Origin: Streptomyces katrae | Lineage (GTDB): Bacteria; Actinomycetota; Actinomycetes; Streptomycetales; Streptomycetaceae | NCBI RefSeq assembly: GCF_000717655.1 | Contig: NZ_JNZY01000033.1 | Span: forward strand, 17,878 to 81,877 | DNA: 64,000 nucleotides | Reading direction: 5' to 3' | In this document: positions 18,070 through 26,625 of the stretch, one piece after another | Numbering within the stretch: position 1 is the first letter of the stretch | Layout of the letters: each line of letters starts with the position of its first letter | Notes under the pieces: generated by a model | The model's database searches: none | Seen by the model: only the letters and a program-made list of their open reading frames with translations | Told to the model about the DNA's origin: nothing | Position numbers and translations under genes: made by a program

Positions 18070-18612
18070 ATGCGTGTTCTCCGCGCCCTCACCGTGGCCG
18101 CGGCGGCCTTCGTCGCCGTCGGGCTCAGTACCCCGTTCGCCGCCGCGAACCCGTCGGACCCGCTGGGCGGATCCCCGTCGGGCCAGGGCGGCAACGGGGG
18201 CAACACCGGCAACGGACCGAGCAATGTCACCGTCAACCCGTACTCCGTGCACCAGGGATCGACGATGCAGGTCAGCGCGGCCGGCTGCCGCCACGGCGGC
18301 ACCGTCTGGTCGGCCGGCAACTTTCCCCAGGCGAACCTCTCGGCCGGCTCCATCGGGTTCGCCACCGTCCGGATCTTCAACCACGCCACGCCCGGCAACC
18401 ACACGCTGTCGGTCAAGTGCCACGACAACAGCCTGGTCGCCACGCACCGGTTCACGATCCTCCGGGGCAACGGCGCACAGGGCGGTATCGGCGGCTCGTT
18501 CGGCCCGTCCACCGCCGAGACCGCCATCGGGGCGAGCCTCGTCGGCGCTTCGGCGCTGGGCGCGGGCGTCCACGTGATGCGCCGGCGCCGTCCCCTCCGC
18601 GGGCGGGCCTGA
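18070..18612 (+). CDS. Small secreted, membrane-anchored protein next to sortase
   Basis: 180 residues. Signal peptide (MRVLRALTVAAAAFVAVGL, cleavage after AAA at about 30), a Gly/Asn-rich stretch, then a beta-rich domain (about 55-140) with two cysteines (AAGCRHGG and VKCHDN) likely disulfide-bonded. The C-terminus has GGIGGSFGP, a hydrophobic helix and a RRRR tail, the layout of a sorted surface protein but with no LPXTG-type motif. ATG 18070 is set by GGAGG. An upstream in-frame extension exists but lacks a start signal. Likely partner or substrate of the neighbouring sortase. Confidence 0.75.
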   Translation: MRVLRALTVAAAAFVAVGLSTPFAAANPSDPLGGSPSGQGGNGGNTGNGPSNVTVNPYSVHQGSTMQVSAAGCRHGGTVWSAGNFPQANLSAGSIGFATVRIFNHATPGNHTLSVKCHDNSLVATHRFTILRGNGAQGGIGGSFGPSTAETAIGASLVGASALGAGVHVMRRRRPLRGRA

Positions 18613-18643
18613 CGGCGCGGCCGCCCCGGCCGCGGCCCGGGAA

Positions 18644-18690
18644 CCGCCGGTCGCCCCGAATCCTCGGCCAGGACTCGGGGCGACCGGCGG
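18644..18690. terminator. Bidirectional terminator, 16-bp perfect stem
   Basis: CCGCCGGTCGCCCCGA and its exact complement flank a 15-base loop, midway between the stops of two convergent surface-protein genes. No T-run follows on either strand, common for Streptomyces terminators. Confidence 0.8.
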
Positions 18691-18769
18691 TCGGTGCTCT
18701 GTGGTGGTGTGGTGCGGGGGTGCACTGCCGGGGACGCTCAGATGTGGTGCGGGGCGCGGCCGGGGGCGC

Positions 18770-19360
18770 TCAGTGGCCGCGTGCGGCACGGCGGCGTCGG
18801 AGCGCGTACGCCGTACCGCCGGCGGCCGCGAGGAAGAGCCCGGCGCCCGCGCCGAGCTCCCGGGGATCCATCCCGGCCACACTGCCGCCCAGGCCGCCGC
18901 GGACGCCGAGGGAGGCGCCGCCGGTGGAGGTGGAGGTGACGGTCGTGTTGGCCCTCGCAGTGGCCGTCGACGTGGAACTGGTGGTGGGCCGGGTGGTACC
19001 GCCGGTGATGGTGAGGTCGGCCGAACCGGTCTCCCCGTTGCAGGTGAAGGACACGGAGTACACGGCTCCGCGCCGGGCGTCGCGGTCGACGGTCACGCGC
19101 GCGGTCTGGCCGCGCGCGATGCTCACGGTGTCGAAGACCCCGGAGGAAGCGGTGGCATAGGCGGCGTTGCAGCCGGTGACCGAGAGCACCGTCTGGCCGC
19201 CCGGGGCGACCGTCGACGGGGTGATGGCGAAGCCGAACGAGGTGATGGGCTGGGCCTCGGCCGCGGTCGCGGAGGGCGCGCCGAGGACGCCGAGCGCGAG
19301 GACGGCGCCCGTGGCGCCGGCGCTCAGCAGGGCTGTGGCGTTGGTACGTATCGCACCCAT
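18770..19360 (-). CDS. Small secreted, membrane-anchored protein, convergent partner
   Basis: 196 residues. Signal peptide (about 1-35, ending ATAAEA), a beta-rich domain with two cysteines (VTGCNAA and SFTCNGE) spaced as in the 18070 gene product, a Thr/Ser-rich stalk (TTRPTTSSTSTATA) suited to glycosylation, then RGGLGGS, a C-terminal helix and a RRRR tail. The architecture mirrors the protein at 18070-18612, suggesting paralogues with a common attachment route. ATG 19360 follows CCGGAGAA. Function unknown. Confidence 0.75.
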   Translation of the reverse strand: MGAIRTNATALLSAGATGAVLALGVLGAPSATAAEAQPITSFGFAITPSTVAPGGQTVLSVTGCNAAYATASSGVFDTVSIARGQTARVTVDRDARRGAVYSVSFTCNGETGSADLTITGGTTRPTTSSTSTATARANTTVTSTSTGGASLGVRGGLGGSVAGMDPRELGAGAGLFLAAAGGTAYALRRRRAARGH

Positions 19361-19600
19361 GGTTGTTCTCCGGATCCCCGAGGAGCAGCCGCGGAACGGT
19401 TTCCGCACGTGGGGGGTCGTGCGCCTCGATGCCCGCCACGCTAGGCGCGGCCACGGTGACCCGCGATCAGGAACGGGCGAATGGGGCACGGGGATGGGCC
19501 GAACCGGGGACGGGAGGCCCGTCCCCGGTTTGCCGGGCGGCTGCGGGGGCACGCCGGTGCCCCCCCTCGGGCCCCCGGGGCCGCCGATGCCCCGGTCGTC

Positions 19601-20371
19601 TCAGTCGCCGAGTCCCAGATGCGGGAACTGTGCAAGGAAGGGCTCGGCGGTCGCCGCGATGCCCCGCCCGAACGGCGCGTCGAAGTCCCAGATCAGGAAC
19701 AGCAGGAAGGCGATCAGAGCGCTGAACAGCCCCGCCAGCAGAAGCTCCCGGAACGAGCGGCGGATCTGCAGGGTGAAGACCAGGCCCACCGTCACCAGCG
19801 CGCCGGCGATCAGCCCGAACCACACGACCCCCGGCATCGTCGCCCCCGCGCTCTGGCCGCGGGCGCTGCGCGCGTCGTCCACCAGGGCGACCTGGTCCAC
19901 CAGCGGCTGGTACGCCTGCCCCTCGTGGTCGGTCTGCGGTTCGTAGTCCGTGACGTCCCGGCGGATGCGGTCCAGCAGTTCCCCGCTGCGGTCGGCGAGA
20001 TTGCCGTTGTCGGCCATCTCCTTCCACTCCGTGTCCACCACGTACGTCACGTACGCGTCGACGTCGGACCTGATCTTCTTGCGCACCTCGGCCGGATAGA
20101 CCTCGGAGCGGACGCTGATCTCGTGCAGGGCCTGGGCCTCCTGGCGGACGTACTCCTGGGCGGCCCCGCGGCCCTCCCAGACGCCGGCGATCGCCAGGCC
20201 CAGCACGATCGCGTAGATCACCCCGATCATCATGGTCATGTACTCGATGACGTCCGGGGTCTCGTTGGGATCGTCGTCGTCGCCGATCCGGCGGTGGTTG
20301 AAGAAGGCGATGGACAGCACCACGGCGCAGGCCGCGGCCATCGCGAGGGACAGGACGAGCCATTCCGACAA
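19601..20371 (-). CDS. DUF4239 membrane protein
   Basis: 256 residues with two N-terminal helices (about 3-22 and 40-62), a soluble helical region (about 65-170), and two C-terminal helices (about 185-205 and 212-232), the usual DUF4239 (bestrophin-like) layout. Conserved features are the acidic IGDDDDPNETPDVIEYM loop and LGLAIAGVWEGRGAAQ. The best start is a TTG at 20371 (LSEWLVL) behind GGGAG; a further TTG at 20428 also has a purine-rich leader. Function unknown; some relatives are thought to be channels. Confidence 0.75.
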   Translation of the reverse strand: MSEWLVLSLAMAAACAVVLSIAFFNHRRIGDDDDPNETPDVIEYMTMMIGVIYAIVLGLAIAGVWEGRGAAQEYVRQEAQALHEISVRSEVYPAEVRKKIRSDVDAYVTYVVDTEWKEMADNGNLADRSGELLDRIRRDVTDYEPQTDHEGQAYQPLVDQVALVDDARSARGQSAGATMPGVVWFGLIAGALVTVGLVFTLQIRRSFRELLLAGLFSALIAFLLFLIWDFDAPFGRGIAATAEPFLAQFPHLGLGD

Positions 20372-20432
20372 GATGACTCCCGATCGGTCACGAGGTGGGT
20401 AGCGGGTGGGTCCGGGGAGTGTCGTCAAAGTC

Positions 20433-20456
20433 CCTCCCCCAGCTAGCGCTGGGAGG
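20433..20456. repeat. Small palindromic intergenic element (Streptomyces-type)
   Basis: CCTCCCCCAGC - TAGC - GCTGGGAGG forms a hairpin with a two-base bulge. I recall close variants of this C-rich/G-rich palindrome between many Streptomyces genes. It lies downstream of the Pro-rich gene stop and could also terminate that transcript. Confidence 0.5.
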
Positions 20457-20506
20457 TGCCCCCAGGCCGCCCCCGCGGGCGGACGAAGTTACTTCGACGA
20501 CACCCC

Positions 20507-21235
20507 CTAGCGCGGGCGCAGCGCGACGATCGCGAGCACCGCGGGAGCCGCGGTCATCAAGGTGAAGGTCACCGGTGAGATGTGGTGCTCGGGCCGTTTG
20601 GCGGCCGCCGTGCGGTAGGCCGGCCTGGCCACCGGCTTCTTCGGGGGCGGGGCCGGGGGCGTCACTGCGGGGGCCGGCGCCTCCACCTCGAGCGGCGGGG
20701 GCGGTACCGGCTTCGGCGGGGCCGGCGCGGGCGGCTTCGGCTTCGCCTGCGGAGCGGGCGGCGGCGGGGGAGCGGGCTTCGGGGCAGGCGGAGGAGGCGG
20801 CGCGGGCGGCGGAGCCGGCTTCGGGGGCGGCTTCGGCACCGGGGGCGGCGGTGGGGTCGGCGGCGGCGTGGGGGTCGGCGTGGGGGTCGGCTTCGGCGGG
20901 CACGGAGGGGGAGGCGGCGGCGGGCAATGGTGCCGCCCGTGGCCGCCGTGTCCGCCGCCGCCGTGGTGGCCGCTGTGGCCGCCGTGGCCGTTGCCGTGCC
21001 CGTTGCCGCGGCCGCCGCCCTGGCCGCCGGGAGGCCCGTCGCCGTGATGTCCGCCACCCCGGCCGCTCGCGGCCGCACTGCTTCCGGCGGCCGCGACCAG
21101 CCGGAGGGCGGCCGCGCCGTCTCCGGTGCCGATCGTGGCGTAGGCGCAGCTATCAGCCACGGCCGGCGTGGCGGACAACGCCGCCCACAGCAGGACCGGG
21201 ACCGCCAGCAGGCGTCTGGTACAGGCTCTGTTCAC
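20507..21235 (-). CDS. Secreted Gly/His- and Pro-rich low-complexity protein
   Basis: 242 residues: signal peptide (about 1-27, ending PAVADS), a short N-terminal part, a Gly/His-rich block (about 55-105, HGNGHGGHSGHHGGGGHGG) that could bind metal, a long Pro/Lys/Ala stalk (about 105-205) typical of wall-spanning proteins, and a C-terminal hydrophobic helix (about 220-238) ending in RPR. Likely wall-associated. GTG 21235 has no clear ribosome-binding site. Codon-position GC remains high, supporting coding despite low complexity. Confidence 0.6.
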   Translation of the reverse strand: MNRACTRRLLAVPVLLWAALSATPAVADSCAYATIGTGDGAAALRLVAAAGSSAAASGRGGGHHGDGPPGGQGGGRGNGHGNGHGGHSGHHGGGGHGGHGRHHCPPPPPPPCPPKPTPTPTPTPPPTPPPPPVPKPPPKPAPPPAPPPPPAPKPAPPPPPAPQAKPKPPAPAPPKPVPPPPLEVEAPAPAVTPPAPPPKKPVARPAYRTAAAKRPEHHISPVTFTLMTAAPAVLAIVALRPR

Positions 21236-21549
21236 CCGGGGAGCATGGGCTCACGTGCGCTCGCGCACGCGGGGCCCGGCCATGGTTCGCCTGAACGGGT
21301 GGAGCGCAGACCGTAGAGGTTTGAGCCACGGAACGATCCAGTCCGGTCACGTACCTGTGCATTCTCATAAGCGACTTGTCGGTTTCGGTCATTCGCTGCG
21401 GGAGAGGCCGTCGAGGCCTTTGGTGTGTGATGAAGAACGGATCACCAATTTCCGCTTTTGCTCGCTCCGTTGGGCAATGATCAGTACATTCGGCTCGGAC
21501 AGGCGTCCGACCCCGGACGACCGCGCAGGACTACGGCTTGGAGACCCCG
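21236..21549. other. Divergent promoter region, no gene
   Basis: 314 bases separating the Pro-rich secreted protein gene and the methyltransferase gene. AT-richer patches occur at about 21360-21380 and 21430-21490. No confident -35/-10 pair, dyad or RNA element was found. Confidence 0.35.
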
Positions 21550-22380
21550 ATGGAGCGCCCCGCCTGGGCCCCGCCAGGTATCGACATATCGGTGCCGAGC
21601 GTGTCCCGCATCTACGACTACTACCTGGGCGGCTCCCACAACTTCGAGGTCGACCGCCAGGCCGCCCGCCGCGCCATGGAGTTCCTGCCGGGCCTGCCCA
21701 AGATCATGCAGGCCAACCGCGCCTTCATGCGCCGTGCCGTCCGCTACGCCGTGGCCCAGGGCGTCACCCAGTTCCTCGACATCGGCTCCGGCATCCCGAC
21801 CTTCGGCAACGTCCACGAGATCGCCCAGGCCGCCAGCCCCGAGGCCCGCGTGGTCTACGTGGACCACGACCCGGTCGCCGTCGCACACAGCCGCGCCGTC
21901 CTGGCCGGCGACGACCGCACCGCCATCGTCGCCGCCGACCTGCGCAAGCCGCGGGACGTTCTCGCCGCCCCCGAGGTCGGGCAGCTGCTTGACCTCGAAC
22001 GCCCGGTCGCCCTGCTGCTCGTCGCCGTCCTGCACTTCCTGGAGGACGCGGACGACCCGTACGCCGCCGTCGCCGAACTGCGCGACGCACTGGCCCCCGG
22101 CAGCCTCCTGGTGCTCACCCACGCCTCCTACGAGGGCATCCCGCTCTCCCAGGAGGTCGCGGGCGGGATGGTCGGCGTCTACCGGGACATCCGCAACCCG
22201 CTCGTCATGCGCAGCGGTGAGCAGATCACCCGCTTCTTCGACGGGTTCGAACTGGTCGATCCCGGTGTCGTGTCGATGCCGCTGTGGCAGGCCGAGGGCA
22301 CCGAGGACCCGGAGGACGGCGAGGCGCCCGAGGACCCGTACGCGTTCTCGGGCTTCGGCGGAGTGGGACGCAAGGCGTGA
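21550..22380 (+). CDS. DUF574 / Methyltransf_19 SAM-dependent methyltransferase
   Basis: 276 residues. The N-terminal signature VSRIYDYYLGGSHNFEVDR and the SAM-binding strand FLDIGSGIPTFGNVH are diagnostic of the DUF574 family, highly expanded in Streptomyces. Other elements are VVYVDHDPVAVAHSRA and VAVLHFLEDADDPYAA. Substrates are unknown. ATG 21550 has GGAG at good spacing; TTG 21538 is an alternative. The stop overlaps the start of the GGDEF-EAL gene (GTGA), so the two are translationally coupled. Confidence 0.88.
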   Translation: MERPAWAPPGIDISVPSVSRIYDYYLGGSHNFEVDRQAARRAMEFLPGLPKIMQANRAFMRRAVRYAVAQGVTQFLDIGSGIPTFGNVHEIAQAASPEARVVYVDHDPVAVAHSRAVLAGDDRTAIVAADLRKPRDVLAAPEVGQLLDLERPVALLLVAVLHFLEDADDPYAAVAELRDALAPGSLLVLTHASYEGIPLSQEVAGGMVGVYRDIRNPLVMRSGEQITRFFDGFELVDPGVVSMPLWQAEGTEDPEDGEAPEDPYAFSGFGGVGRKA

Positions 22381-24671
22381 GATCCCCGGCCGCGGTGCCT
22401 TCCGGCACACCGACCCCGAAGAAGGCAGAACCCGCGCAGGCCGCCGGGCCCGCGCAGGGGGCAGAGCCTCCGTCCGCGTCCACGGGCCCGTCGGCTCCGG
22501 CGGGCCTGTCGGCCGGTCCCGCCGCCCTGCGGAGCGGGCTGGAGGACCGGATCGGGCGCTTCGCGACCATCTGGGGACGGGCGATCTTCCCCGTCACGGC
22601 GACCTCGCTGACCCGCGTCGAGTTCGAGCAGCACCTCATTCCGCTGGCCAGAACCCTTGCCGAGGCCCTGCACGCCCGGCCCTTCGACGCGGGCGTCGCC
22701 CAGCGCGTGGGGGCCGAACTCGTCGCCGTGCACTGCACCGACCCCGAGGCGCTGGCCGGTACGCTCGGCGTGGTCGAGTCGTACCTCGTGCTGTACTGCG
22801 GACCTGACGGCGTGGGCGTGGAGGGCACCGAGGAGTACCGGTCCCGCTGCGCCCGGCTGCAGCACGGGATCGCGGCGGGCTTCGCCCGCGCGCTGCGCGA
22901 GCGGACCCTCAAGGAGCAGGAGGCCATCGCCCGCTCCGCGCTGACGGCCCGCATCGACGCCCAGCAGGCCCTGCACGCGAGCGAGGAGCGCTTCAAGGCG
23001 GTCTTCGAGGGCGCGGCCATCGGCATCGGCATAGCCGACCTTCAGGGCAACGTCCTCGAGGTCAACGACGCGCTGCTGCAGATGTTCGGCGGGATGGGCG
23101 GGCACGTCCGGGGCCGCAACGTCAGCGAGTGGGGTCACCCCGACGACGCCCCGCACGTCTGGCGGATGTACGGGGAACTCGTGCGTGGAGAGCGCGAGAG
23201 TTACCGCGTCGAGAAGCCGTACTACCGCCACGACGGGACCGTGCTGTGGACCAACCTGACCGTGTCGCTGCTGCGCGACGCCGAGGGCGTGCCGCAGTAC
23301 CAGCTGGCGCTGATGGAGGACACCACCGAGCGGCGGCTGCTGAACCTGCGGCTCCGCTACGAGGCCACCCATGACGCCCTGACCGGACTGCCGAACCGGA
23401 CGCTGTTCTTCGAACGCCTGGAGAAGGCCCTGAGCGGGGCCGGCGGCAGCCGCTTCGGCCTGTGCTACCTGGACCTCGACGGGTTCAAGGCGGTCAACGA
23501 CAGCCTCGGCCACTCGGCGGGCGACCGGCTCCTGGTGGAGGTCGCCGACCGGCTGCAGAGCTGCGCGACGGGCCCCGGCGAGGTCGTCGCCCGACTCGGC
23601 GGCGACGAGTTCGTGGCGCTGACGACCGGCTCGGACACCGAGGAGGAGGTGACCGAACTCGCCGTCCGGATCCTGTCCGCCCTGTCGGTGCCCATCCGGA
23701 TCGAGGGCCGCGAGCTGTCGGTCCGCGGCAGCATCGGCATCGTGGAGGGCCCGGCCCGGGAGCGGACCCCGGCGGAGGTGCTGCGCAGCGCCGACATCAC
23801 CATGTACCGGGCCAAGGCGGCCGGCGGCAACCGCTTCGAGTTCGCCGACGCCGAGGCCGACGCCCGCGCCATCACCCGGCACGGCCTCACCAACGCCCTC
23901 CCGGCGGCGCTGGAACGCGGCGAGTTCTTCATCGAGTACCAGCCGCTGGTCCACATGCACGACGGCAGCGTCCATGGCGCCGAGGCGCTGGTGCGCTGGT
24001 CGCACCCGCAGTACGGGGTACTCGGGCCGGACCGCTTCATCCCGCTCGCCGAACGGACCGGGCTGATCGTTCCGCTCGGCCGCTGGGTCCTGGAGGAGGC
24101 CGTCCGCCAGGCCCGCAACTGGCAGCGCCAGCACGGCGGCTCGGCCCTGCGGATCAACGTCAACCTCTCGCCGACCCAGCTGCACCACCCCGGCCTGGTC
24201 GCCGACACCGTCGCGGTGCTGGAGAACTCGGGCCTCGCCCCGGGTGCTCTGTGCCTGGAGGTCACCGAATCGGCTCTGATCGGCGCCGACGACGAACTCC
24301 TGGAGCCCCTGCGCCGGCTCGCCGCCCTCGGCGTGGACATCGCGCTCGACGACTTCGGCACGGGCTACTCGAACCTGGCGAACCTGCGCCGCCTCCCGGT
24401 CAGCGTCCTGAAGCTGGACCGCTCCTTCACCAAGGGGATGCAGCAGCAGCCCGCCAACCCGGTCGATGTCAAGATCGTGGAAGGCATCGTCGCGCTGGCC
24501 CACAGCCTCGAACTCGCCGTCACGGTCGAGGGCGTGGAGACCGGAGCCCAGGCCGCCCAGCTGCGCGAACTCGGCTGCGACACCGCCCAGGGCTGGTACT
24601 ACGCCCGCCCCGGCGCCCCCGACCGCATCCATACCCTCTCACTGTCGGACGCCGTGCCCACACCCTCCTGA
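22377..24671 (+). CDS. rmdA: PAS-GGDEF-EAL cyclic di-GMP enzyme, RmdA-like
   Basis: 764 residues, no transmembrane segment. An N-terminal helical region (about 50-195) precedes PAS (about 200-320), GGDEF (about 327-485) and EAL (about 500-755). The cyclase signature is intact (RLGGDEFVAL, with DLDGFKAVNDSLGH), and the phosphodiesterase motifs are intact (EALVRW, N-x-N in INVNLS, EVTES, DDFGTGYSNL, KLDRSF, VEGVET), so both activities are possible. The architecture and neighbourhood suggest the RmdA orthologue, which regulates Streptomyces development through c-di-GMP turnover; the symbol rests on memory of synteny. GTG 22377 is coupled to the upstream methyltransferase. Confidence 0.85.
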   Translation: MRSPAAVPSGTPTPKKAEPAQAAGPAQGAEPPSASTGPSAPAGLSAGPAALRSGLEDRIGRFATIWGRAIFPVTATSLTRVEFEQHLIPLARTLAEALHARPFDAGVAQRVGAELVAVHCTDPEALAGTLGVVESYLVLYCGPDGVGVEGTEEYRSRCARLQHGIAAGFARALRERTLKEQEAIARSALTARIDAQQALHASEERFKAVFEGAAIGIGIADLQGNVLEVNDALLQMFGGMGGHVRGRNVSEWGHPDDAPHVWRMYGELVRGERESYRVEKPYYRHDGTVLWTNLTVSLLRDAEGVPQYQLALMEDTTERRLLNLRLRYEATHDALTGLPNRTLFFERLEKALSGAGGSRFGLCYLDLDGFKAVNDSLGHSAGDRLLVEVADRLQSCATGPGEVVARLGGDEFVALTTGSDTEEEVTELAVRILSALSVPIRIEGRELSVRGSIGIVEGPARERTPAEVLRSADITMYRAKAAGGNRFEFADAEADARAITRHGLTNALPAALERGEFFIEYQPLVHMHDGSVHGAEALVRWSHPQYGVLGPDRFIPLAERTGLIVPLGRWVLEEAVRQARNWQRQHGGSALRINVNLSPTQLHHPGLVADTVAVLENSGLAPGALCLEVTESALIGADDELLEPLRRLAALGVDIALDDFGTGYSNLANLRRLPVSVLKLDRSFTKGMQQQPANPVDVKIVEGIVALAHSLELAVTVEGVETGAQAAQLRELGCDTAQGWYYARPGAPDRIHTLSLSDAVPTPS

Positions 24672-24735
24672 CGCCACCGCGCCGCACGGCCGGATCCGGA
24701 GCCCGCCGCGGCCGACGGCGGCCCGGCCGGGCCGG

Positions 24736-25809
24736 TCAGTCCAGGCCGGCCTCCGTTCCCCGGCCGGGAGTCCGGACGGCAGCCACGACCCGCTCGTACC
24801 GCCGTGACGTGTCGGCCAGGACCTCGGCGGCCACCGCAAGCCGCTCCGTCTCGTACGCGTCGAGCACCTCCGCACCGGCCCGCCCGGCCAGGGCCGCGGC
24901 CAGCGTCCGGCCGAGGGCGGCCGCGTCCTGGATACCGGTGTTCATGCCGAGCCCGCCGGCTATGGGGTGGACGTGCGCGGCGTCCCCGGCGAGGAACACC
25001 CGGCCCTCCCGTATCCGGGTGGCCATGCGGACGTTGACCCGCCAGGCGGAGAGCCAGGTGGCATCCGCGAGCCGGATCCCCGGCATCCGGGCATGGCGGT
25101 CGAACAGTCGCTGGAAACTTTCCAGCGAGGGCGGCAGCAGTCCGCCCTGCTCGTCCTGCTCGGGTGAGGCCTGCAGCTGGAAGGTGTCCGTGCCCGGCAT
25201 CGGGCAGAGCAGTATCCCGCCGCCTTCCGAGGTGAACCACTGGTGCCAGAAGTCCCGGCTGAGCCCTGGGGCCCGGACGTCCCCGATGACCATCGCGGGC
25301 TCCTCCTCCCCACTGCCCTCGAAGGGGATGCCGAGGAGCTTGCGGGTGGTGCTGCGCCCGCCGTCGCACCCGGCGAGATAGCGGGCCCCGATCACGGTGC
25401 CGTCCGCCAGCTCCGCGCGGACCCCGGCCGCGTCCTGGCTGATCCCGGCGAGCCGGGAGCCGTACTCGACCTGTACTCCCAGGCCGGCGAGCCGGTCGCG
25501 CAGCGCCTCCTGGATCTGCCACTGCCCTATCAGCAGGCCGCTGCCGGGCATGGGGGTGTCGTTGACGTGCGCTCCGTCGAAGTACTTGCGCAGGACCACC
25601 TCCCTGTTGCCGACGGCCGTCAGGGACTCGGCCACGCCGAGCCCCTCCAAGACGTCGAGGCTGCTCGGCCAGAGCCCCTTGCCACGGGACTCGCGGTGCG
25701 GTGCGGCGCGTCCCTCGATGACGCGGACGGAGGAGGCTCCGCCCAGGGCGAGTTCACAAGCCAGGGTCAGTCCCGTGGGGCCGGAGCCCACGATCAGTAC
25801 GTCGGTCAT
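24736..25809 (-). CDS. FAD-dependent aromatic-type monooxygenase, short form
   Basis: 357 residues. Rossmann FAD motif VGSGPTGLTLACELA at the N-terminus, the mid-protein GCDGGRSTTRKLLGIPFEG (DG motif), and the GD motif FLAGDAAHVHPIAGGLGMNTGIQDA. It matches FAD_binding_3 hydroxylases but lacks the about 150-residue thioredoxin-like C-terminal domain of phenol- or tetracenomycin-type enzymes. Likely detoxifies or modifies a phenolic or antibiotic. ATG 25809 follows GAGAGGA. It is divergent from a TetR gene with a dyad between them. Confidence 0.85.
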   Translation of the reverse strand: MTDVLIVGSGPTGLTLACELALGGASSVRVIEGRAAPHRESRGKGLWPSSLDVLEGLGVAESLTAVGNREVVLRKYFDGAHVNDTPMPGSGLLIGQWQIQEALRDRLAGLGVQVEYGSRLAGISQDAAGVRAELADGTVIGARYLAGCDGGRSTTRKLLGIPFEGSGEEEPAMVIGDVRAPGLSRDFWHQWFTSEGGGILLCPMPGTDTFQLQASPEQDEQGGLLPPSLESFQRLFDRHARMPGIRLADATWLSAWRVNVRMATRIREGRVFLAGDAAHVHPIAGGLGMNTGIQDAAALGRTLAAALAGRAGAEVLDAYETERLAVAAEVLADTSRRYERVVAAVRTPGRGTEAGLD

Positions 25810-25887
25810 CGGATGTCCTCTCCTCATCGATGTGTGTCGATGTGCTCATCGATGTCTCAAGGAAAGCGGCTCCCGCCCGAAAATGCA

Positions 25888-25911
25888 ACCCGGTTAAGAA
25901 AGTTACCGGGT
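25888..25911. promoter_or_regulatory. Candidate TetR operator between monooxygenase and tetR
   Basis: ACCCGGT-N10-ACCGGGT, a 24-base dyad with perfect 7-base arms, 25 bases upstream of the TetR ATG in the divergent intergenic region. A TACGCT -10-like element follows at 25924-25929. Also present nearer the monooxygenase are repeated CATCGATG octamers at about 25824-25855. Confidence 0.55.
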
Positions 25912-25935
25912 CACGCATGGTGGTACGCTGTGCGC

Positions 25936-26586
25936 ATGGAGAACACGACGGGTCTGCGCGAGAACAAGAAGCTCCGTACGCGTCGCCAGCTGGCGGCCAC
26001 GGCGCTGGAACTCTTCCTGGAGCGGGGCTTCGATGCCGTGTCGGTGGCGGATGTCGCCGCCGCGGCCGAGGTCTCCAAGCCCACCCTCTTCCGGTACTTC
26101 CCGAGCAAGGAGGACCTGGTGCTCGACCGGTTCGCCGACCATCAGGACGAGGCGGCGCGCATCGTGCGCGAGCGCCCTGCCGGCCAGACGCCGGTGGGCG
26201 CGGTGCGTGCGCACTTCCTGGCGGCCCTCGCCGAACGGGACCCGATCACGGGGCTGTGCGACCACCCCGGGGTGGTCGCCTTCCAGCGGCTGCTCTACTC
26301 CACCGCCAGCCTGGAGAGCCGGATGGCTCACTACACCGACCGTGAGGTGGAACTGCTCGCCGCCGTGCTCGAGGCGGAGTCGGCCCCGCCGCTCATCGCC
26401 CGGCTGGCGGCGGTGCACCTGGTGGCGGTCCGCCACGAGCTGGGCCGGGAGAACTATCGCCGCATGGAGGCGGGTCAGAGCGCCGACGAGGCCCAGCCGG
26501 CCGCCGTGGCCGATGCCGACCAGGCCTTCGCGATGCTGGCCGACGGCCTCGACGAAGCCCTCCCCATGGCCCCGGCGCGGCCCTGA
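25936..26586 (+). CDS. TetR-family transcriptional regulator
   Basis: 216 residues. N-terminal HTH (about 12-60): TRRQLAATALELFLERGFDAVSVADVAAAAEVSKPTLFRYFPSKEDLV. The C-terminal helical domain (about 75-205) is the ligand/dimer part. The divergent FAD monooxygenase is the likely target, with the ligand being its substrate or product. There is no ribosome-binding site and TACGCT sits six bases upstream of the ATG, suggesting a leaderless mRNA. Confidence 0.88.
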   Translation: MENTTGLRENKKLRTRRQLAATALELFLERGFDAVSVADVAAAAEVSKPTLFRYFPSKEDLVLDRFADHQDEAARIVRERPAGQTPVGAVRAHFLAALAERDPITGLCDHPGVVAFQRLLYSTASLESRMAHYTDREVELLAAVLEAESAPPLIARLAAVHLVAVRHELGRENYRRMEAGQSADEAQPAAVADADQAFAMLADGLDEALPMAPARP

Positions 26587-26625
26587 CGGAGGGCCGCACT
26601 CCGCCCTGGGCGAGGCGCGGCGGGC

